The translations under genes and the position numbers were made by a program. From positions 59,864 to 123,863 of the forward strand of contig JAPDFF010000067.1 of assembly GCA_027569505.1 (NCBI GenBank): DNA of 64,000 nt. Reading direction: 5' to 3'. Below are positions 1 through 12,184 of this stretch, one piece after another. The notes beneath the pieces are model-generated. The model worked only from the letters and a program-made list of their open reading frames with translations, was not told the origin of the DNA and searched no databases. The stretch is from Chloridium humicola. Lineage: Eukaryota; Ascomycota; Sordariomycetes; Chaetosphaeriales; Chaetosphaeriaceae. Position 1 is the stretch's first letter. Each line of letters starts with the position of its first letter.

Positions 1-1878
1 TGGACGGGCATAGCCTCGTGTTCCCCGGCTGCAATGCAGCTGAGCCTTCCAGACATGTGCTGGGCCACGACTCCTTCTATCGAGGGTGAGCTGGGAGTAG
101 TTATTGTGGCAACCGAGCTGGCGTCTGTCTTGAGCCACCTCGTTGGCTCTACGGCTGAGTTGAAATCATAACGCAGCAACTCAAGGTCGTCCGCCATATG
201 CAAAACCTGGACCTCGCCAGGTCCAGAGAAGCCAATCTGCAGCAGAGGCTCTTCGTACTGCTGAGCGACAACCTTCTCAAACTTGGCTGTGGAAACCAGT
301 TTCGGCGGGCACAGACGAGGGCCCTTAGTCTCAAGGGCGTAGTAGCTGACACCGACTTGATGCAGGACGGCCATCGCAGAGCAATCCGTGGCAAAGGCAA
401 CATCGATCACGGGAGACTCGACTTCGAGCTCGCACATGGCCATGGGAGGCGGGGCGTTGTTGGTTCGGAACGGAGTGAACTTGACGGTGTGCCTGTCGAT
501 GACTGCCACGGCGCCGTGATCATAAGGGGCACTCGTCGGCCCTCTGGCGACGGCGAGGGCGTATTCATCCACGCGTATCTTGTCTAGGGCTTGTCAGACA
601 GGGTTGTTAAGGAGAGGTGAAAAGACCTACCTGCTGTAGCGGCAGCAAGGAGGAGAGGTTTCTCAGCGTGCCACGAGAACAGTGGCCGCTGGGCAGCAGC
701 CCCAGCAGGCTGTCCGCAGAGAATTTCCTGCTTCAAATACCAGTGGTAGTTGCCCATGGTCCATAGTTGGACGCGATCCTTCAGGATGACGGCAAGAACC
801 GTGGAATCCGAGTTCCATTCCAGAGCAATATCCCCGAGGGCGTCAGGAGCACTCGCTGGGGCTCGGAGAGTGAACTGTCCATGCCGCAGACCATTCCTCT
901 CAAAAAATGCCACATCCGCGCGGTCAGGGAGACGCTGGATACCAGCGATCAGGTTGCCCTCAGGGCGCCAGCTCAGACTGCCTTCTAGCCCATCAACAGG
1001 CTCGCTGACGCTGTCCAACTCGCCGTCGCGGTTGTAGACGCGGATAACACGACGCACACCGTCCTGGAGGTAGTTAACAGCGACATACGCGCCGTCGCCC
1101 CTCCAGCTAATGGTGCAGCGCTTGTCATCGTTCGAGCTCAACACGCCCTCATCCACCTTCTCAGGAATGGTGGGATCGCGCAGGGCCTTCGCCTTCGCGC
1201 CCCTCCCCTGGAACTGGGTCTCCTTCTTGCCCCATCCGACGGAGACGTGCTTGGAGAGCTTCAAATCCTCCTCGCTGAGCCCAACCTCGGTGATGACGTC
1301 GAAGCTCCGGCTCATGAACACCACCTTGGCGTCGCCGGTGGCAATGACGAGCAGCTCCTCGTCGGGCGACCAGCGGGCGGCAGCGATAGAGGGTGAGAGG
1401 GTGCCGACAATCTCAACATGGGCATCGCCAGCCATGCCCTCTTCGTCTTCGGTGACGGTGACAATGTCGCCGCCGGCCATGAGGATACAGGTGGTCAGCG
1501 TGTCGCTGAAGTAGTGCATACTCCTGACGGCTTCCGGCACGCCATCTTCATGTGGAGTGAGGGCATCCCACGAGGCGATGGTCCTGGACTGTCTGTTGTA
1601 AAGAAATCCATATCAATATTCATCTTCCCCCCTGACGAACATGACCCGGAGACGAAAATAAACAAAACATACAAGAGGCAGGGGGTGATGTCGTGTGGGT
1701 GCTTGGCCAGCCTCAGCAACTCGATCCGGGGCTCTCCGGGGGTCGGGCCGCAGGCGACAATCACCTCATCCTGGGCGACATCCCAGCACGAGGCCGAGAC
1801 GGGGGACGCCGGGGCCGAGGCTGAGGGTTGATCCGGCAGCCGGAAGACGCCATGGCCGATGTTGCGCAGGTTCCGCAT
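1..1878 (-). CDS. ELP1: Elongator complex subunit 1 (Elp1/Iki3), N-terminal part, truncated by window edge
   Basis: Scaffold subunit of the Elongator complex, which modifies wobble uridines of cytoplasmic tRNAs. Three exons are visible: 1878-1673, 1583-631 and 583 running past base 1. Introns are 89 and 47 nt with GTATGT and GTAGGT donors, and reading phase is kept through both. About 580 residues of a protein that is usually near 1,300 are present, so the C-terminal half lies outside. The start MRNLRNIG and the segment MHYFSDTLTTCILMAGGDIV are typical of the first WD40 beta-propeller of Elp1, which fills the visible part. The ATG at 1878 is the first in the frame and fits the family N terminus. 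The gene is divergent from the DUF3984-like gene. Confidence 0.9.
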
Positions 1879-2765
1879 TCTGGAGCGGTCGAGAGCCTGG
1901 TCGTGGGGTTGTGGTTCCGTGAGTCAAGGCCGCAAATTGCTAAGGTCGTGAGATCATTCTCAAACGAGATAGCCTCGTTTTTCGGGAATTGTCGGCTCCC
2001 AGGGCGGTGGTGTCACTGGCGTGGTGGAGGGTAACGTTATGCTGCCTCTTGTGGAAAACCTTGCAGCAAAGATTTTAGAGTGTGGCAAAGAAGACCCAGA
2101 TTGTTGAGATACTGATTGATATGGCGAGACTGATGCTGCTGAGAACAGCCGAGTTTAGGGTTCTTGTTGTTTCAACTGACAAAAAGTTGAACTATGAATG
2201 CCATCTACAATTACAATTCACAACTCCATCACGCCCGCAATGAGAATTTGTTTCATCAACCTGGGAGTCAAGCTGGAACCGGTGAATCAGAGGCCCAGCC
2301 CAGATCCACCGAGATCTCCATCTCACAATGGAACCCGGGAAGGCTTGGTGCACGGTGACTGCCGTGGCTGAAAGTACCAGCTACAAGCGGTTAGGTGTGG
2401 CAACCACTTGCAATTCCCCAGATTATGACCAATCACAGAGTCCCCAGTACAAACTGTTTGTGTGGGCCAGACCGCTCGGCTGGTGGCGGTGGCACGACCC
2501 CTGGTCTGCCGATCAACCCTTTGGCCAACCACAACGCGCCGTCCGTCACATCGGCTCGTCGCTGTGCTGCAAGGGTGACCGCAAAGGTGCAGCTGCCAAC
2601 TGCCAAAGCACCAAAGCAAAGCTCCAGTATCCCGGGCCTCCAATTCGCACCACCGCCGGCTTCGTGACGAGTACTTAGCCGTGTCCTTGCCAGCATCTCC
2701 CCGCTCTCCCTCCCCCAAACCCCCATTATCACCACCTGGTACCTACCCTACACACACCGCCCACA
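1879..2765. promoter_or_regulatory. Divergent intergenic region ELP1 / DUF3984-like gene
   Basis: About 890 bases between two divergent start codons, so it must hold both promoters. The part next to the right-hand ATG is pyrimidine-rich with short CA stretches, as is common in fungal leaders. I see no clear TATA box, RNA gene or extra reading frame with protein-like composition. Confidence 0.5.
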
Positions 2766-4121
2766 ATGGCCTCCGAATTCCACATGGAGCCGTACTTTGT
2801 ACGCCGCCAGTCCTTCCCCAACCACGTCTCCCTCGCACCGCTCACCTCGCGCCTCCCCATCTTCGACGACGCCGACACTACCACCACCAACCCGCCATCC
2901 CCCTCCTCCCACCCTCAACAACAGCCCACCCAGCGACGCTCAACCTCCCACCCCGCCCGCGACCCAGCAGCCACCACCACCACCGACAACGACGCCCCAA
3001 CCCGGAGCAAATCCACAACCCACCTCCCCCGCCAACAACGCCGCCACCACAGCCGCCACAGCACCGTCACCACCACCACCTCCTCCCACTCCCCCCGCCA
3101 CCACACTACCCCCCACCCCCCGCGCCCCACAGCAACCCTCCTCCGCGCCCTAACCGACACCGACTTCCTGCAGCACATGGGCGCATGCATCGCGACCGAG
3201 GCGCGCGAGAGCAAAGGGCAGGGGTGGCTTTTGAAGCGGGCGAGCGCGACCAGCTTGTCTGGTGTTGTTTCCGGAGGGTATGATGATGATGATGGGGAGC
3301 GGGGTCCGTATGATGGTGGGGTTGGGGAGGTGACAAGGGGGTTTGGGTATGGGTTGGCGATGACGCTGCATCGGGAGCAGGAGATGGCGAGGGAGGCGGC
3401 GGGGATTGGGGGGATGGGGAGTGGATTGGTGGGGGGGAGTAGGAGGGGGAGTTATGAGTTGGTTGGGAGGGGGGATGTTGGGGGTGGGAATGGGGTGAGG
3501 AGTGGGGGACGGAGTGGGTATGCTACGCCGAGGTATGCGGGGAGCACTACTGCTAGTCGGTTTGGGACGCGGGTGCATAGTCGCGCGGGGAGTATTGATC
3601 GTTTGGCGGGCTTGGTGGCGGAGGATAATGGGGTGATGTTGGAGGAGGGGAGGGGATACTTTGACCTTGAGATGGCCGTCAAGCGGCGCAAGGAGCTGGA
3701 GGCGATGCCCGGGCCGGACTTTGTCGACGTTAACGACCGGCTTGAGAGCGCTGAGCTGCATTTCCGCGCGGCCACTGGCAAGTCGCGGTCGCAGGATGAG
3801 GCGTATCTGAAGGAGCTGTTGAAGGAGGGTGGTGGTGGCGGGTCGTGGCTGAATATGCTTGGCTTTGGGTTCTTTAACGTCGCGGAGGATGACGATGAGG
3901 ATGAGGACGACGAGGAGGAGAGCGAGTGGCAGCGGATACAGCGCGAGCTGGACGAGGAGACGGCCGAGGAGCGCGAGTTGCGCCGCGCCGCGAGCCTGAA
4001 GCGGCTGCAGGAGATCATGATATCCCCCATGGAGGAGCGCCCGCCGCCGCCGAGCGAGAAGGGCGGGTGGCTGGACGACGCGGCGTGGCTGTTGGGTGTG
4101 GCGTCCAAGGTGCTTTTCTGA
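2766..4121 (+). CDS. Fungal DUF3984-like protein, function unknown
   Basis: A single-exon 451-residue reading frame. The N terminus (PYFVRRQSFPN, then SLAPLTSRLPI), a middle block ESKGQGWLLKRASATSL, a PDFVDV segment and a late GSWLNMLGFGFFNV block followed by an acidic run match what I remember of the fungus-specific DUF3984 family, in the right order. Between these blocks the chain is low complexity: Thr/Pro/His-rich at about residues 40-130 and Gly/Arg/Ser-rich at about 190-270. The acidic stretch near residue 380 is followed by a basic and acidic helix, then a hydrophobic WLDDAAWLLGVASKVLF end. No catalytic motif is visible. The sense strand changes from strongly C-rich to strongly G-rich near base 3200. 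Family assignment is from memory and moderate. Confidence 0.75.
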   Translation: MASEFHMEPYFVRRQSFPNHVSLAPLTSRLPIFDDADTTTTNPPSPSSHPQQQPTQRRSTSHPARDPAATTTTDNDAPTRSKSTTHLPRQQRRHHSRHSTVTTTTSSHSPRHHTTPHPPRPTATLLRALTDTDFLQHMGACIATEARESKGQGWLLKRASATSLSGVVSGGYDDDDGERGPYDGGVGEVTRGFGYGLAMTLHREQEMAREAAGIGGMGSGLVGGSRRGSYELVGRGDVGGGNGVRSGGRSGYATPRYAGSTTASRFGTRVHSRAGSIDRLAGLVAEDNGVMLEEGRGYFDLEMAVKRRKELEAMPGPDFVDVNDRLESAELHFRAATGKSRSQDEAYLKELLKEGGGGGSWLNMLGFGFFNVAEDDDEDEDDEEESEWQRIQRELDEETAEERELRRAASLKRLQEIMISPMEERPPPPSEKGGWLDDAAWLLGVASKVLF

Positions 4122-7100
4122 AGATACCTCATGCCTGGCGCGATGATTTACAGCGGAATATTGATGAATCACGCGGGATACCCCGGCGGACTGGGTGGCT
4201 GGCTATGCCTCCGCAGCGGCAACAGGGACAACAGCGACTGAAGTCAGAGACAGCTTTACGACTTACCGACTTTCATACCCACCAAAGAGGGCTTATACAT
4301 AGATGCCGTTCTGTTTAATAGAATAAACCACCCTTTGCGTACTTACCATGCTCAATCCTGATGTCTTAAGGCAAGGCGGTGAAAGACTGCTTAAGGCACA
4401 ATCTTCCAGCAGTTCAGGGTCGTCCTCCCCACATCACCTCCCCTCGGTGCCTACGGGACCGGGACTTACCTTCCTTTTTGTACCCTCTCCATTCACCACC
4501 GTCTCCATCCCAATGCCGAACGACCCAACTCAACCACCCCTGGCCCCCCAACACGTGGATGTCTCTGTGCATTCGTATCCCAATCCCCAACACACCACAC
4601 CACGCCCTGTGTACCATCTCCTCATCAATGCATCTCCCAGCACCACCATAACCACCACCCCAACCGACCCTCCCGCTCCCTTTCACCCAACCAAGCAACC
4701 AAACCCGTGTGCCGCTGCTCAAGACCGTTCGAGAACTGCTGCCCTCGGGGCGCCCCAGTCCCAGTTTGTGGGCGGTGGAGAGGCAACGACGCAGAATGAC
4801 TGGGCGGTGGAAGGGTCGAAAAACCGGTTTTCGGGAGCGAGGGGAGGTGGTACTATCGATGTACCATGTATGCAAAAGCCCACTTCATGCAGGCGGGCGA
4901 GCAGGGAGGTTGGGGAGTTTGGGAGGTCGGTGGATTTGGATTTCGGTTTGGTATGGAGTCGTTTCTTGGGAGGGAGTGAGGGCTTGAGGAGTGCTAGGAG
5001 GATGAGGCTGGGAAAGGTTGTTCGCGATGGGTCGAGGGGTTGTTGAGGGTGGTGGACTTGTGTCGCGGGAGATAGGAGAGCGGCGGTCGAGGGGTGTCCT
5101 GGAAGGTCAGCAAGCACAGTCGCTTGTCACTTCCTGGAGGACAAGAACTGCCATCTAAGCGGCTCAAAGCCCGGTCCCGAGAGGAACAAGGCGGCCTCAG
5201 AGAAGGTTAGATGTCTCCGCGGGTTGCCGGGATGCCGTGGTCAGCGCGGAGGCACGGTGCGGTCCCGCGGGCCATTGCGCTTCATCCGACACGGCTACCC
5301 AGTGTGCAAGTGAAGATGGGCGCCCTGTCAGCAACATTGGGCCGATTTGTGTCGGCTTGGCTGGAAGAGTGCCGCGAGAGTTGGTGGTGATGGGAACGAG
5401 GCGGGGCGGAGTTTCAGGTCTTGTGTCGGGACTTGGGATGAAGCTGCAAGCTCATTGTCAGAAGAGATATCCTCGGGCTGGGATAGGCAACTCCGCAACT
5501 ATTTTGGACGACGCCATCAAGCTCCTGTCCGACGTTCCGTGTGGTGTTGAAGCCGGTGAGCCTCTTCTCGGGATGAATGTCGGGCTCCGACCACGCTCCC
5601 GAACGGGCAGAGCGGCAGGGACAGAGAATCTTCGTACCCTGGCCTTGCTCAGGGTCCAGCCAGGATCTGCTTCTGGGAGCCCGACGGAGCAGAAGCAACG
5701 GGCAGTACCCTCCGTTTCGTGGGCCCAGCCGTCCCTGATCATCAAATCCATGCAGACGGATGGGAGGATTTGCTGTTCTTCCTTTCCGCCACCTGCCGTG
5801 GGCGGGGGAGAGGACTGTGTGCCGTCCAAGTGTCTGACTTGCATGCCAACAACGTGCCGATATCCGGCCAGTTGGAGCCACCAATGCTCAGCGACTGGCG
5901 ACAACAAGGGCTGTCTGCAACCTCAGTGGGAGAACCAGACCATTTCAAGGAAACCGCCCCTTTGCCTCCCCCCACCAAGCACGGCGCCAGCATGGTACAG
6001 ATTCTGACATGGCGCCCAATGAGCACCTGGGATGCTCGAAGACCCTGAATCTTTTTGCTGTTCAACCGCGAGGTTTTCCCATCTGATGAATTTTTTTGTT
6101 GGAGCGGCTCGCGGTTCACATTCACGGGAAAGCAGCGACGGTTGGCTGGGAGCCCCTTGTCTCCATGCCCAGACAGGCCGTGCTCCCAATGACGACAGTT
6201 GCGGAATGACGTCGGGGAAACAGATGAACTCGTGCGGCCCCACCCATTCATTGACTTTCTCAGCGCTGATTGATGCGCAAGGGGAAGGGCGGGAGGGGCG
6301 GGGCGGCTTGGCAAATGGACCCTTCCATTCCTGTTGCGATGTGCCTCGCAGACCGCTTAAGTGAATACGGCACGTCGTCCTTCCTGCGGTCTCTGCTTGT
6401 TTGCTTCGATGCGGAAGGGAAAGTCAATCTGCGGCGGAGAGATACAGGCTGCGAGGGCTTTCCCGACGGGAGCAGACGGCACGCCACATGTTGAGTTTGT
6501 GGCCCGGGGCCGATGCGACGATCCCGGCCTGCCGCCGAAGGGGAATGAATCCCCGCATAAGTGCATCTATTGCGCAACGGTCAGCCAGGACAGGCAGGTC
6601 GCAGGGCTGGGCTGGGTTGGAGGGCTGGCTTGCCGAAACTATGCAGTGCCTCTGCCCTGGGAGACTCTCTCAAATCCGAGACCCTTCGAGTGTTGCGGCA
6701 CTGCTGTGTGTGCAGCTGGCCGCATCTTCCGGGTCCTGGTGGGTGAGGTTGGTGGATGCCAGATGGCGACGATCTCTGCACTCAATCGAAAGATACCGGG
6801 GATCCGGGGTCCTCGTTGGTCCCTGCATTTGCGCGGCGCTCAACAGCCCCTCTCCCCTCCATTTCTTCTGGAGCACCACAGCAATGGTTCTGTGTCGTGG
6901 TAACGCGGCTGAATGAGCAGTGCTCCCCGAAGCTCTTGGTCAGATGATTTTACGTCACCCGGTTTCTGGGCTTGCTGGGGCCGGGGACTAGACCTCGATA
7001 GATCTCGAGATCGGATGTTCTTAGGCTGCCGGTGCCTTGTTTTTTGTCCATTCCAACGGCCGCGTGAGCACGAAGCCTTTTTCAGACCGCCGAGAGACCG

Positions 7101-8991
7101 GCGGTCGAGGTGGTGTCGACACCAGGCTGTTGAACCTGAATGTGGGGGCGGGTCGAAGAAACGATCCTGACTTGTTGATCACTGCTGCCGGGTCCTTGCA
7201 AGTGCTGCCATGGGAGGGACAATGTTGCATCGCAGAAATCCAAGGGTCTAACAGGCACTCAGCGACCTCCCTAACCGATGAAGGCGGGTGTTTCCTTTGT
7301 TGTACCGTGATTTCCCGGAAGGGCAACTGGAAAGAACTCGAGCCGAAGGAGACGGGAGGTTGGCTAGTGCGGGGCTATCCATGGATGCCTGTCGGGAAGC
7401 ACCGTTGTAGCGATATCTGGATTCTGACATAGCCATGACGTCGGAGAGAGGTCTCAACCAGAATTTCATGATGAAACGTCAAAATTGGTGTCAGAGACTG
7501 TGAAAAGAAGCCGAGTTTTATGGAACTGCAAAGATGGGCTCCCGTCGGCATCCACTTGCGTACCTTATCTTGATCGGCCTATCTTGCATCACATCGCGCT
7601 CCAAAGAAAGGAACACGGCTGGCCAGAATCCCAACCATAAACTTGTGGCCGAAGATGGCCATCAGCACGCGAGCAAAGACCCAACTTGAGGAAACAAAGA
7701 AAGTGGGACAAGAAATCCAACTATGTTGGAAGCTGGCTTTCCATGTTTCAAAACTCTCGCCTTGCTCAGGAGACACCACCTCGCAGGCCGTGTATCCTCG
7801 GATATGCTGAAGAGCAGAAACCCGCTTAACAAGCAGTCACAGAATATTTAATAATCGATACGGCTGCTGGAGCTCACCCCACTTGCATCTCCATCATCTC
7901 GCAGAGGTAAAGTGGCATCTGCCCTGTTGGGACATTTCTCATCCACCCTGGAAGCACGAGTGACAATTGGATCCTGATCTGCCATCCCCCCTTTTGGAGG
8001 TGACTGGTGAGTGTGCCCCCTCGACTCGTGAGGCCCCCCCCTCTCGGGCGCTCCTTGTCAGGAGCGGGAGCGGCAGCATTTGCCCCTCCCAGCTTCCCCT
8101 CCACCACCCCGCCATAAAATTTCGCACTCCATCCGGCAAACATTTGCTTTGCTAGCCACATCATTGCCGTGAGCTGTCTCTGTGAGAAGCCGATCCTCTT
8201 CGGCGCGCCCTCCCTCCCTCTCCCAGTCTCCCCAGCCCTCGTCCAGGTCAGGCCCCACCCCGCTCTCCGCTTCGAGTCGTTGGACTCCATTACCACGCAC
8301 ATCACAAGCCCTCTCTGTCCTCTCCACCCTCGCAGGGCTCCCAGGAAACCTCCCCCCTTACCCCCTTACCCCCCTGCCAACAAGTGACTCTCCAAGACGC
8401 TGACCGCTGAGAACGCTGCCTGCCAGACGCCGTTGTGGTGTAGCCCTTCGTCCTCCGTTTAGAAACACACACGACCGGGAACACCTCAGGCTCCCATTGT
8501 CCGTGCTTTTTTACCATATCGATAGACACCAGTTATCCTGTAAGCCCTTTCGTCTCATGTTGTGTTGATCGCTTTTCTCGCTCTTTACCCCGCGGTGGTC
8601 CCAAATCCTCTCCCTTCACCATGCCGATTCGCGTTTGGGAGAGAAAAAAAAGGAAAAACATCCCACACCACAAAAACCCCATCGGTGTCTCTCTCCTCAC
8701 CACCACCACCACCCCCAACCACCACGACTCGCATACCAGGTTCTCCCGTTCACACAGGGTTCTGGGGTGCTTGGGCCCAAAAAACGTTACAGGGGCATCC
8801 GACAAGCGCGGCTGCATCCGTGGACCACCCGAACATTGACCCATTTCGCTCCCCTTGTTGCGCACTTTGTCGCGTCAAAGTTCCCTTTTTCTCCTTGTCG
8901 ATTTCGGCCCTCTTTTGGCCGTCTTTCTACCCCCTCACCCACCCACCCCCCTCCCAAGGGTCGCTGTTGTGCGCCGCGCGCTTCCGCCGCC
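4122..8991. other. Long gene-free stretch upstream of YPD1
   Basis: About 4.9 kb without a convincing gene. Open frames up to about 250 codons exist on both strands, but they overlap each other, have no domain-like segments and show no splice-linked partners, as expected by chance in G+C-rich DNA. The last 800 bases (about 8160-8990) are pyrimidine-rich with CT and CCA runs and probably hold the promoter and a long leader of YPD1. I found no tRNA-like or repeat structure. Confidence 0.5.
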
Positions 8992-9766
8992 ATGGCTGGG
9001 TACTACAACAATAGGGTGTGTGTGTGCTGTTGTTGTCGTTGTGTGTTGTGTGCTGTTCGGTGTTGTTGTGTCGGTATATGACTATGAGGATGGCGAGCTA
9101 ACCGGGGCGACTGTGTCGTTTTTTCTCAGGACTACCAGGAGGAGTACGAGTACGACGACGACAACATGCCCGACTTCGGTGACCACGTTGACGACAGCAT
9201 CTTCTCCCAGATCCTGGAGATGGATGAGAGCGAGGGCGAGCGCGACTTCAGCGCCCCGCTCGTCTTTGGCTTCTTTGAGCAGGCCACCGAGACCTTCACG
9301 TCCATGGAGAGCGCTCTGTAAGTTTGATGTGCTGCCAGCGTGCTTTTTTTCGAGCTTGATTATCTTTCGGTCGCGGCCCAAGGGTCGGTCGGTTGGGCGT
9401 GAACGACTTTTCTCGCTGCAGCAACCGATTAGCTCGTGCTTCTCTTCACGGATTCAGCGATGGCGAAATTTCGACAGAACAGGGGCTCGACTAACACCAG
9501 TTCTCTCAACCAACAGGGCCGACAGCAACCTCGAGGAGCTGTCGAAGCTGGGCCACTTCTTGAAGGGTTCTTCGGCGACACTCGGCTTCAACAAGATCCG
9601 GGACAGCTGCCAGGTCATCCAGCAGTACGGCCACCGTATGACCTTGGACGGCTCCCCCGAGGCGGACGAGCAGACGTGCCTGTCGAAGATTGAGGAGGCC
9701 ATCAAGACCGCTAAGACCGACACGGCCGACCTGAAGGAGTTAATGGAGAAGTTCTTCAGCCAGTGA
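8992..9766 (+). CDS. YPD1: Histidine phosphotransfer protein YPD1 (HPt)
   Basis: Phosphorelay intermediate that passes phosphate from hybrid histidine kinases to the Ssk1 and Skn7 response regulators in osmotic and oxidative stress signalling; acts in cytoplasm and nucleus. Exons 8992-9015, 9130-9317 and 9517-9766 join in phase to 153 residues, close to the usual size of fungal YPD1. Exon 1 encodes only eight residues (MAGYYNNR). The HPt motif LGHFLKGSSATLG puts the phospho-accepting histidine at residue 84, with the following glycine/serine segment that lets the regulator dock. An acidic, tyrosine-rich N terminus (about 9-30) precedes the four-helix bundle. Introns are 114 and 199 nt, longer than those in neighbouring genes. 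Confidence 0.93.
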
Positions 9767-10598
9767 GGAGGGACGGTTTTTTTTTCACGCGCTGTTGCTT
9801 TCGACCCGGCCCGGATGCGGCAACTTTTTTCTTGGCACCCACCCGAGCGGTGGCAGCAACAACAACTAGCTGGGGCTGCTTTTCCGGCCATGGCTTTTTC
9901 TTCGTTGCAAGGGGATGGAAGATGCGCATTTCTCAGCAGGGCGGAGCGACAGACGGATGTTGCATTTAATGGACAGGACAGGAGGATAATGACAAGGCTG
10001 ACTTCTTGGGCCCTTTTCAACAACGACAGAGCGGCAGGCGGAACGCGCTGCTCATGAGATATGGACATCGGTCAAGCGTTTGCAGTAGCGTTGCAAACAG
10101 CAGTGTGGCTTGCAAAAGGGACGGGTCTCTCGGCGCGCCAGGGGGCGTCCGCGCATTATCTTGGGCGGTTGGGGTCTGGGGTCCTGTTGGGCAGGTAGTC
10201 TTGCTGGCTGTGGGATTGTCCCCATATTCACGCTGTTATGACTGAGTGTTTTCAAGTGATCTGGTGATTTAACGTTAAATGCCCATTCAAGAGCCTTACG
10301 TCCATCCGATTCCTAGTGGCTGTGCACGGGCCATCTATGCCTGACATCCGGTCTTGTGCGGTGCAGGACCAGAGCCTGGTTCAAGAACAACATCTGGGCA
10401 CCTTGCAGTCACTCGGAGTATTTAGACGCCGGTTGACTACAAGTTACCAACATAGGCCCTGCTCAAGCTACAACTTCAAAGAGTCAGGTTTCGCTCACCA
10501 GATCACCGGCTCCGCTTCTTCCCTCCTTACCATACCGCTCACCATCCAACCCAACCATCAAACCAATCATCAACCACCCACCAAAACCACCACCCCTA
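9767..10598. other. Intergenic region YPD1 / 2H-phosphoesterase
   Basis: About 830 bases. The first part is T-rich and suits the 3' untranslated region of YPD1. From about 10480 the strand becomes C/A-rich (CCA, CAACC repeats), typical of the leader of the next gene. No other gene seen. Confidence 0.5.
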
Positions 10599-11681
10599 AT
10601 GAACTCGACACCCAACACCATTCTCTCCACCACCACCCCAACACCCCCCTCCCTCCCCACCAACAACAATACCCCCCCCATTCCCAAGGAAAAAATGCTC
10701 AAAAGACCACCCCCCACGCACTTCCTCTGCATCCCCCTCGTCACCTCCCACTCCCGCCCACAACTCAGAGCCTCTCTGGGTGCCTTCCGAAGCGAGGTCT
10801 GTGGGCCAACATCAATGGGTGGATATGAACTGCCTGTGGATGCGGTGAGGCCTGTGGGGACGGTGCATTTGACGTTGGGGGTTATGAGTCTTCTTGGGGA
10901 GAGGACGTTGAAAGCTGGGAGGGATGGGGGTGATGGGGAGGGGCTGGGGGTTGTAGAGGAGGGGGGTGAAGGGGTGAGTGAGGGAACTAAGGGGCAGGGG
11001 CGGATTGGGCAGGTGGTGGGTGAGGAGGGTAAGAGCAAGATGGAGAGGGCGAAGGAGGTGCTAGGGGGGTTGGGGTTGAGGGAGGTTTGGAAGGGGGTGG
11101 TGGAGGAGGCGCGGGAGAGGATGGCTAGGGCGCAAGGGATGCAACAAGGGGCAGCACAGCAGCAGCAACAACGAAAGGAGGGGGAGGAGGTTGAAAGACC
11201 GAGGATTACGCTTCGGGGGCTGGCGAGTATGCAGGCTCCGACGAAGGCCGCGGTGCTGTATGCGCCGCCGGTGGATCAGTTTGGGTTGCTGCAGGCGTTT
11301 TGCGAGAAGGTGCGGGACAGGTTTATACAGGCGGAGGTCATGGTTGATGAGGGGCGGCCGCTGCTTCTGCATGCTACGGTGGTGAATACGGTGTATGTCA
11401 AGGGGAATAAGAGGGCGAATGAAGGGGGGAGTAATGTCAGCGGCAGGGGAGGGAGAGGCGGGAGAGGCGGGAGAGGCGGGAGAGGTGGAAGGGGGGGAGG
11501 GAAGAAGTGGGACAGGCTGGTGTTTGATGCCACGGGGATCATCGATCGGTATGAAGACCAGGTGTGGATGGAGGATATGCCGTTGGAGAAGGTGGCGATC
11601 TGCAAGATGGGCGCGAAGAAGGTCGTTGTGAATGGGGAGGAGGACGAGGAGTATGAGGTTGAGGCTGAGGTAGCGTTTTAA
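10599..11681 (+). CDS. 2H phosphoesterase-fold protein, AKAP7-like domain
   Basis: Single-exon 360-residue protein. Two HxT motifs, the hallmark of the 2H phosphoesterase fold, are present: HLT at residue 90 within VGTVHLTLGVMSLL, and HAT at residue 258 within LLLHATVVNT. The first strand THFLCIPLVTS (about 40-50) and the block ITLRGLASM before the second motif match the AKAP7 nuclear-localisation-signal domain family, related to ASCC1 and RNA 2',3'-cyclic phosphodiesterases. A fungal insert of about 80 residues, rich in Gly, Glu and Gln, separates the motifs, and a run of GGR repeats (about residue 285-305) lies in the C-terminal third. The predicted role is binding or hydrolysis of a nucleotide or RNA-end phosphodiester; the substrate is unknown. 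Confidence 0.82.
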   Translation: MNSTPNTILSTTTPTPPSLPTNNNTPPIPKEKMLKRPPPTHFLCIPLVTSHSRPQLRASLGAFRSEVCGPTSMGGYELPVDAVRPVGTVHLTLGVMSLLGERTLKAGRDGGDGEGLGVVEEGGEGVSEGTKGQGRIGQVVGEEGKSKMERAKEVLGGLGLREVWKGVVEEARERMARAQGMQQGAAQQQQQRKEGEEVERPRITLRGLASMQAPTKAAVLYAPPVDQFGLLQAFCEKVRDRFIQAEVMVDEGRPLLLHATVVNTVYVKGNKRANEGGSNVSGRGGRGGRGGRGGRGGRGGGKKWDRLVFDATGIIDRYEDQVWMEDMPLEKVAICKMGAKKVVVNGEEDEEYEVEAEVAF

Positions 11682-12184
11682 AGAGGATCGCTGGGTCAGG
11701 CGAAACCAGCCTCCAAAGCTAAAGGTCAACCATCCCATCTCCATTTTTCTTTTCTTAGTGTTCCGCTCTTGGGTTCTTGACACTCAATAATACAAGTTCA
11801 CAAGGTGGATGAAGCTCGTCAGGAACAGAAATGGACCCACTCTCCCGAGCACCCCTGAGCAAGCTCGAGCCACCCCCGCATTTTGTGCTTGGCGTTGCAT
11901 TGGCGAGGGCTGAGCTGACGGTTGGACCTGATCCAGCAGCCTGGAACGTCACACAGCTGCGAACCTGTTATTTGCCCTCACCAGGCAGCCGCTTTCAGCA
12001 ACTGACATTGGGATTGCTCAGCAGCATTTGATTCTCTAGGATTCCTACAGCATCCAAAGGCATGCCATGATGCAGCTTGACATCCGCGCCCGCCAGCTCC
12101 AACCTTGCCTCAACTCGAAGCTCCCCAACTCCGCCAGCTAGCACCGCACAAACCCAACATCAACAACACTCCCACGACGACCAC
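11682..12184. other. Intergenic region
   Basis: About 500 bases between two genes on the plus strand. It should contain the 3' end of the phosphoesterase transcript and the promoter of the next gene. Out-of-frame ATG codons occur near 12062-12070, the first being followed directly by TGA. No other gene seen. Confidence 0.4.

Noticed and set aside
4348..5046. Plus-strand frame of 232 codons
   Set aside because: Low-complexity Pro/Ser/Thr composition, competing frames on both strands, no domain or splice partner.
5237..6314. Overlapping frames of 190-256 codons on both strands
   Set aside because: Two incompatible strands have equal open length and neither shows structured protein features.
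12077..12184. N-terminal extension of the coiled-coil protein to 12077
   Set aside because: The extension would begin at TTG; the only upstream in-frame ATG is followed two codons later by a stop, so 12185 is preferred.
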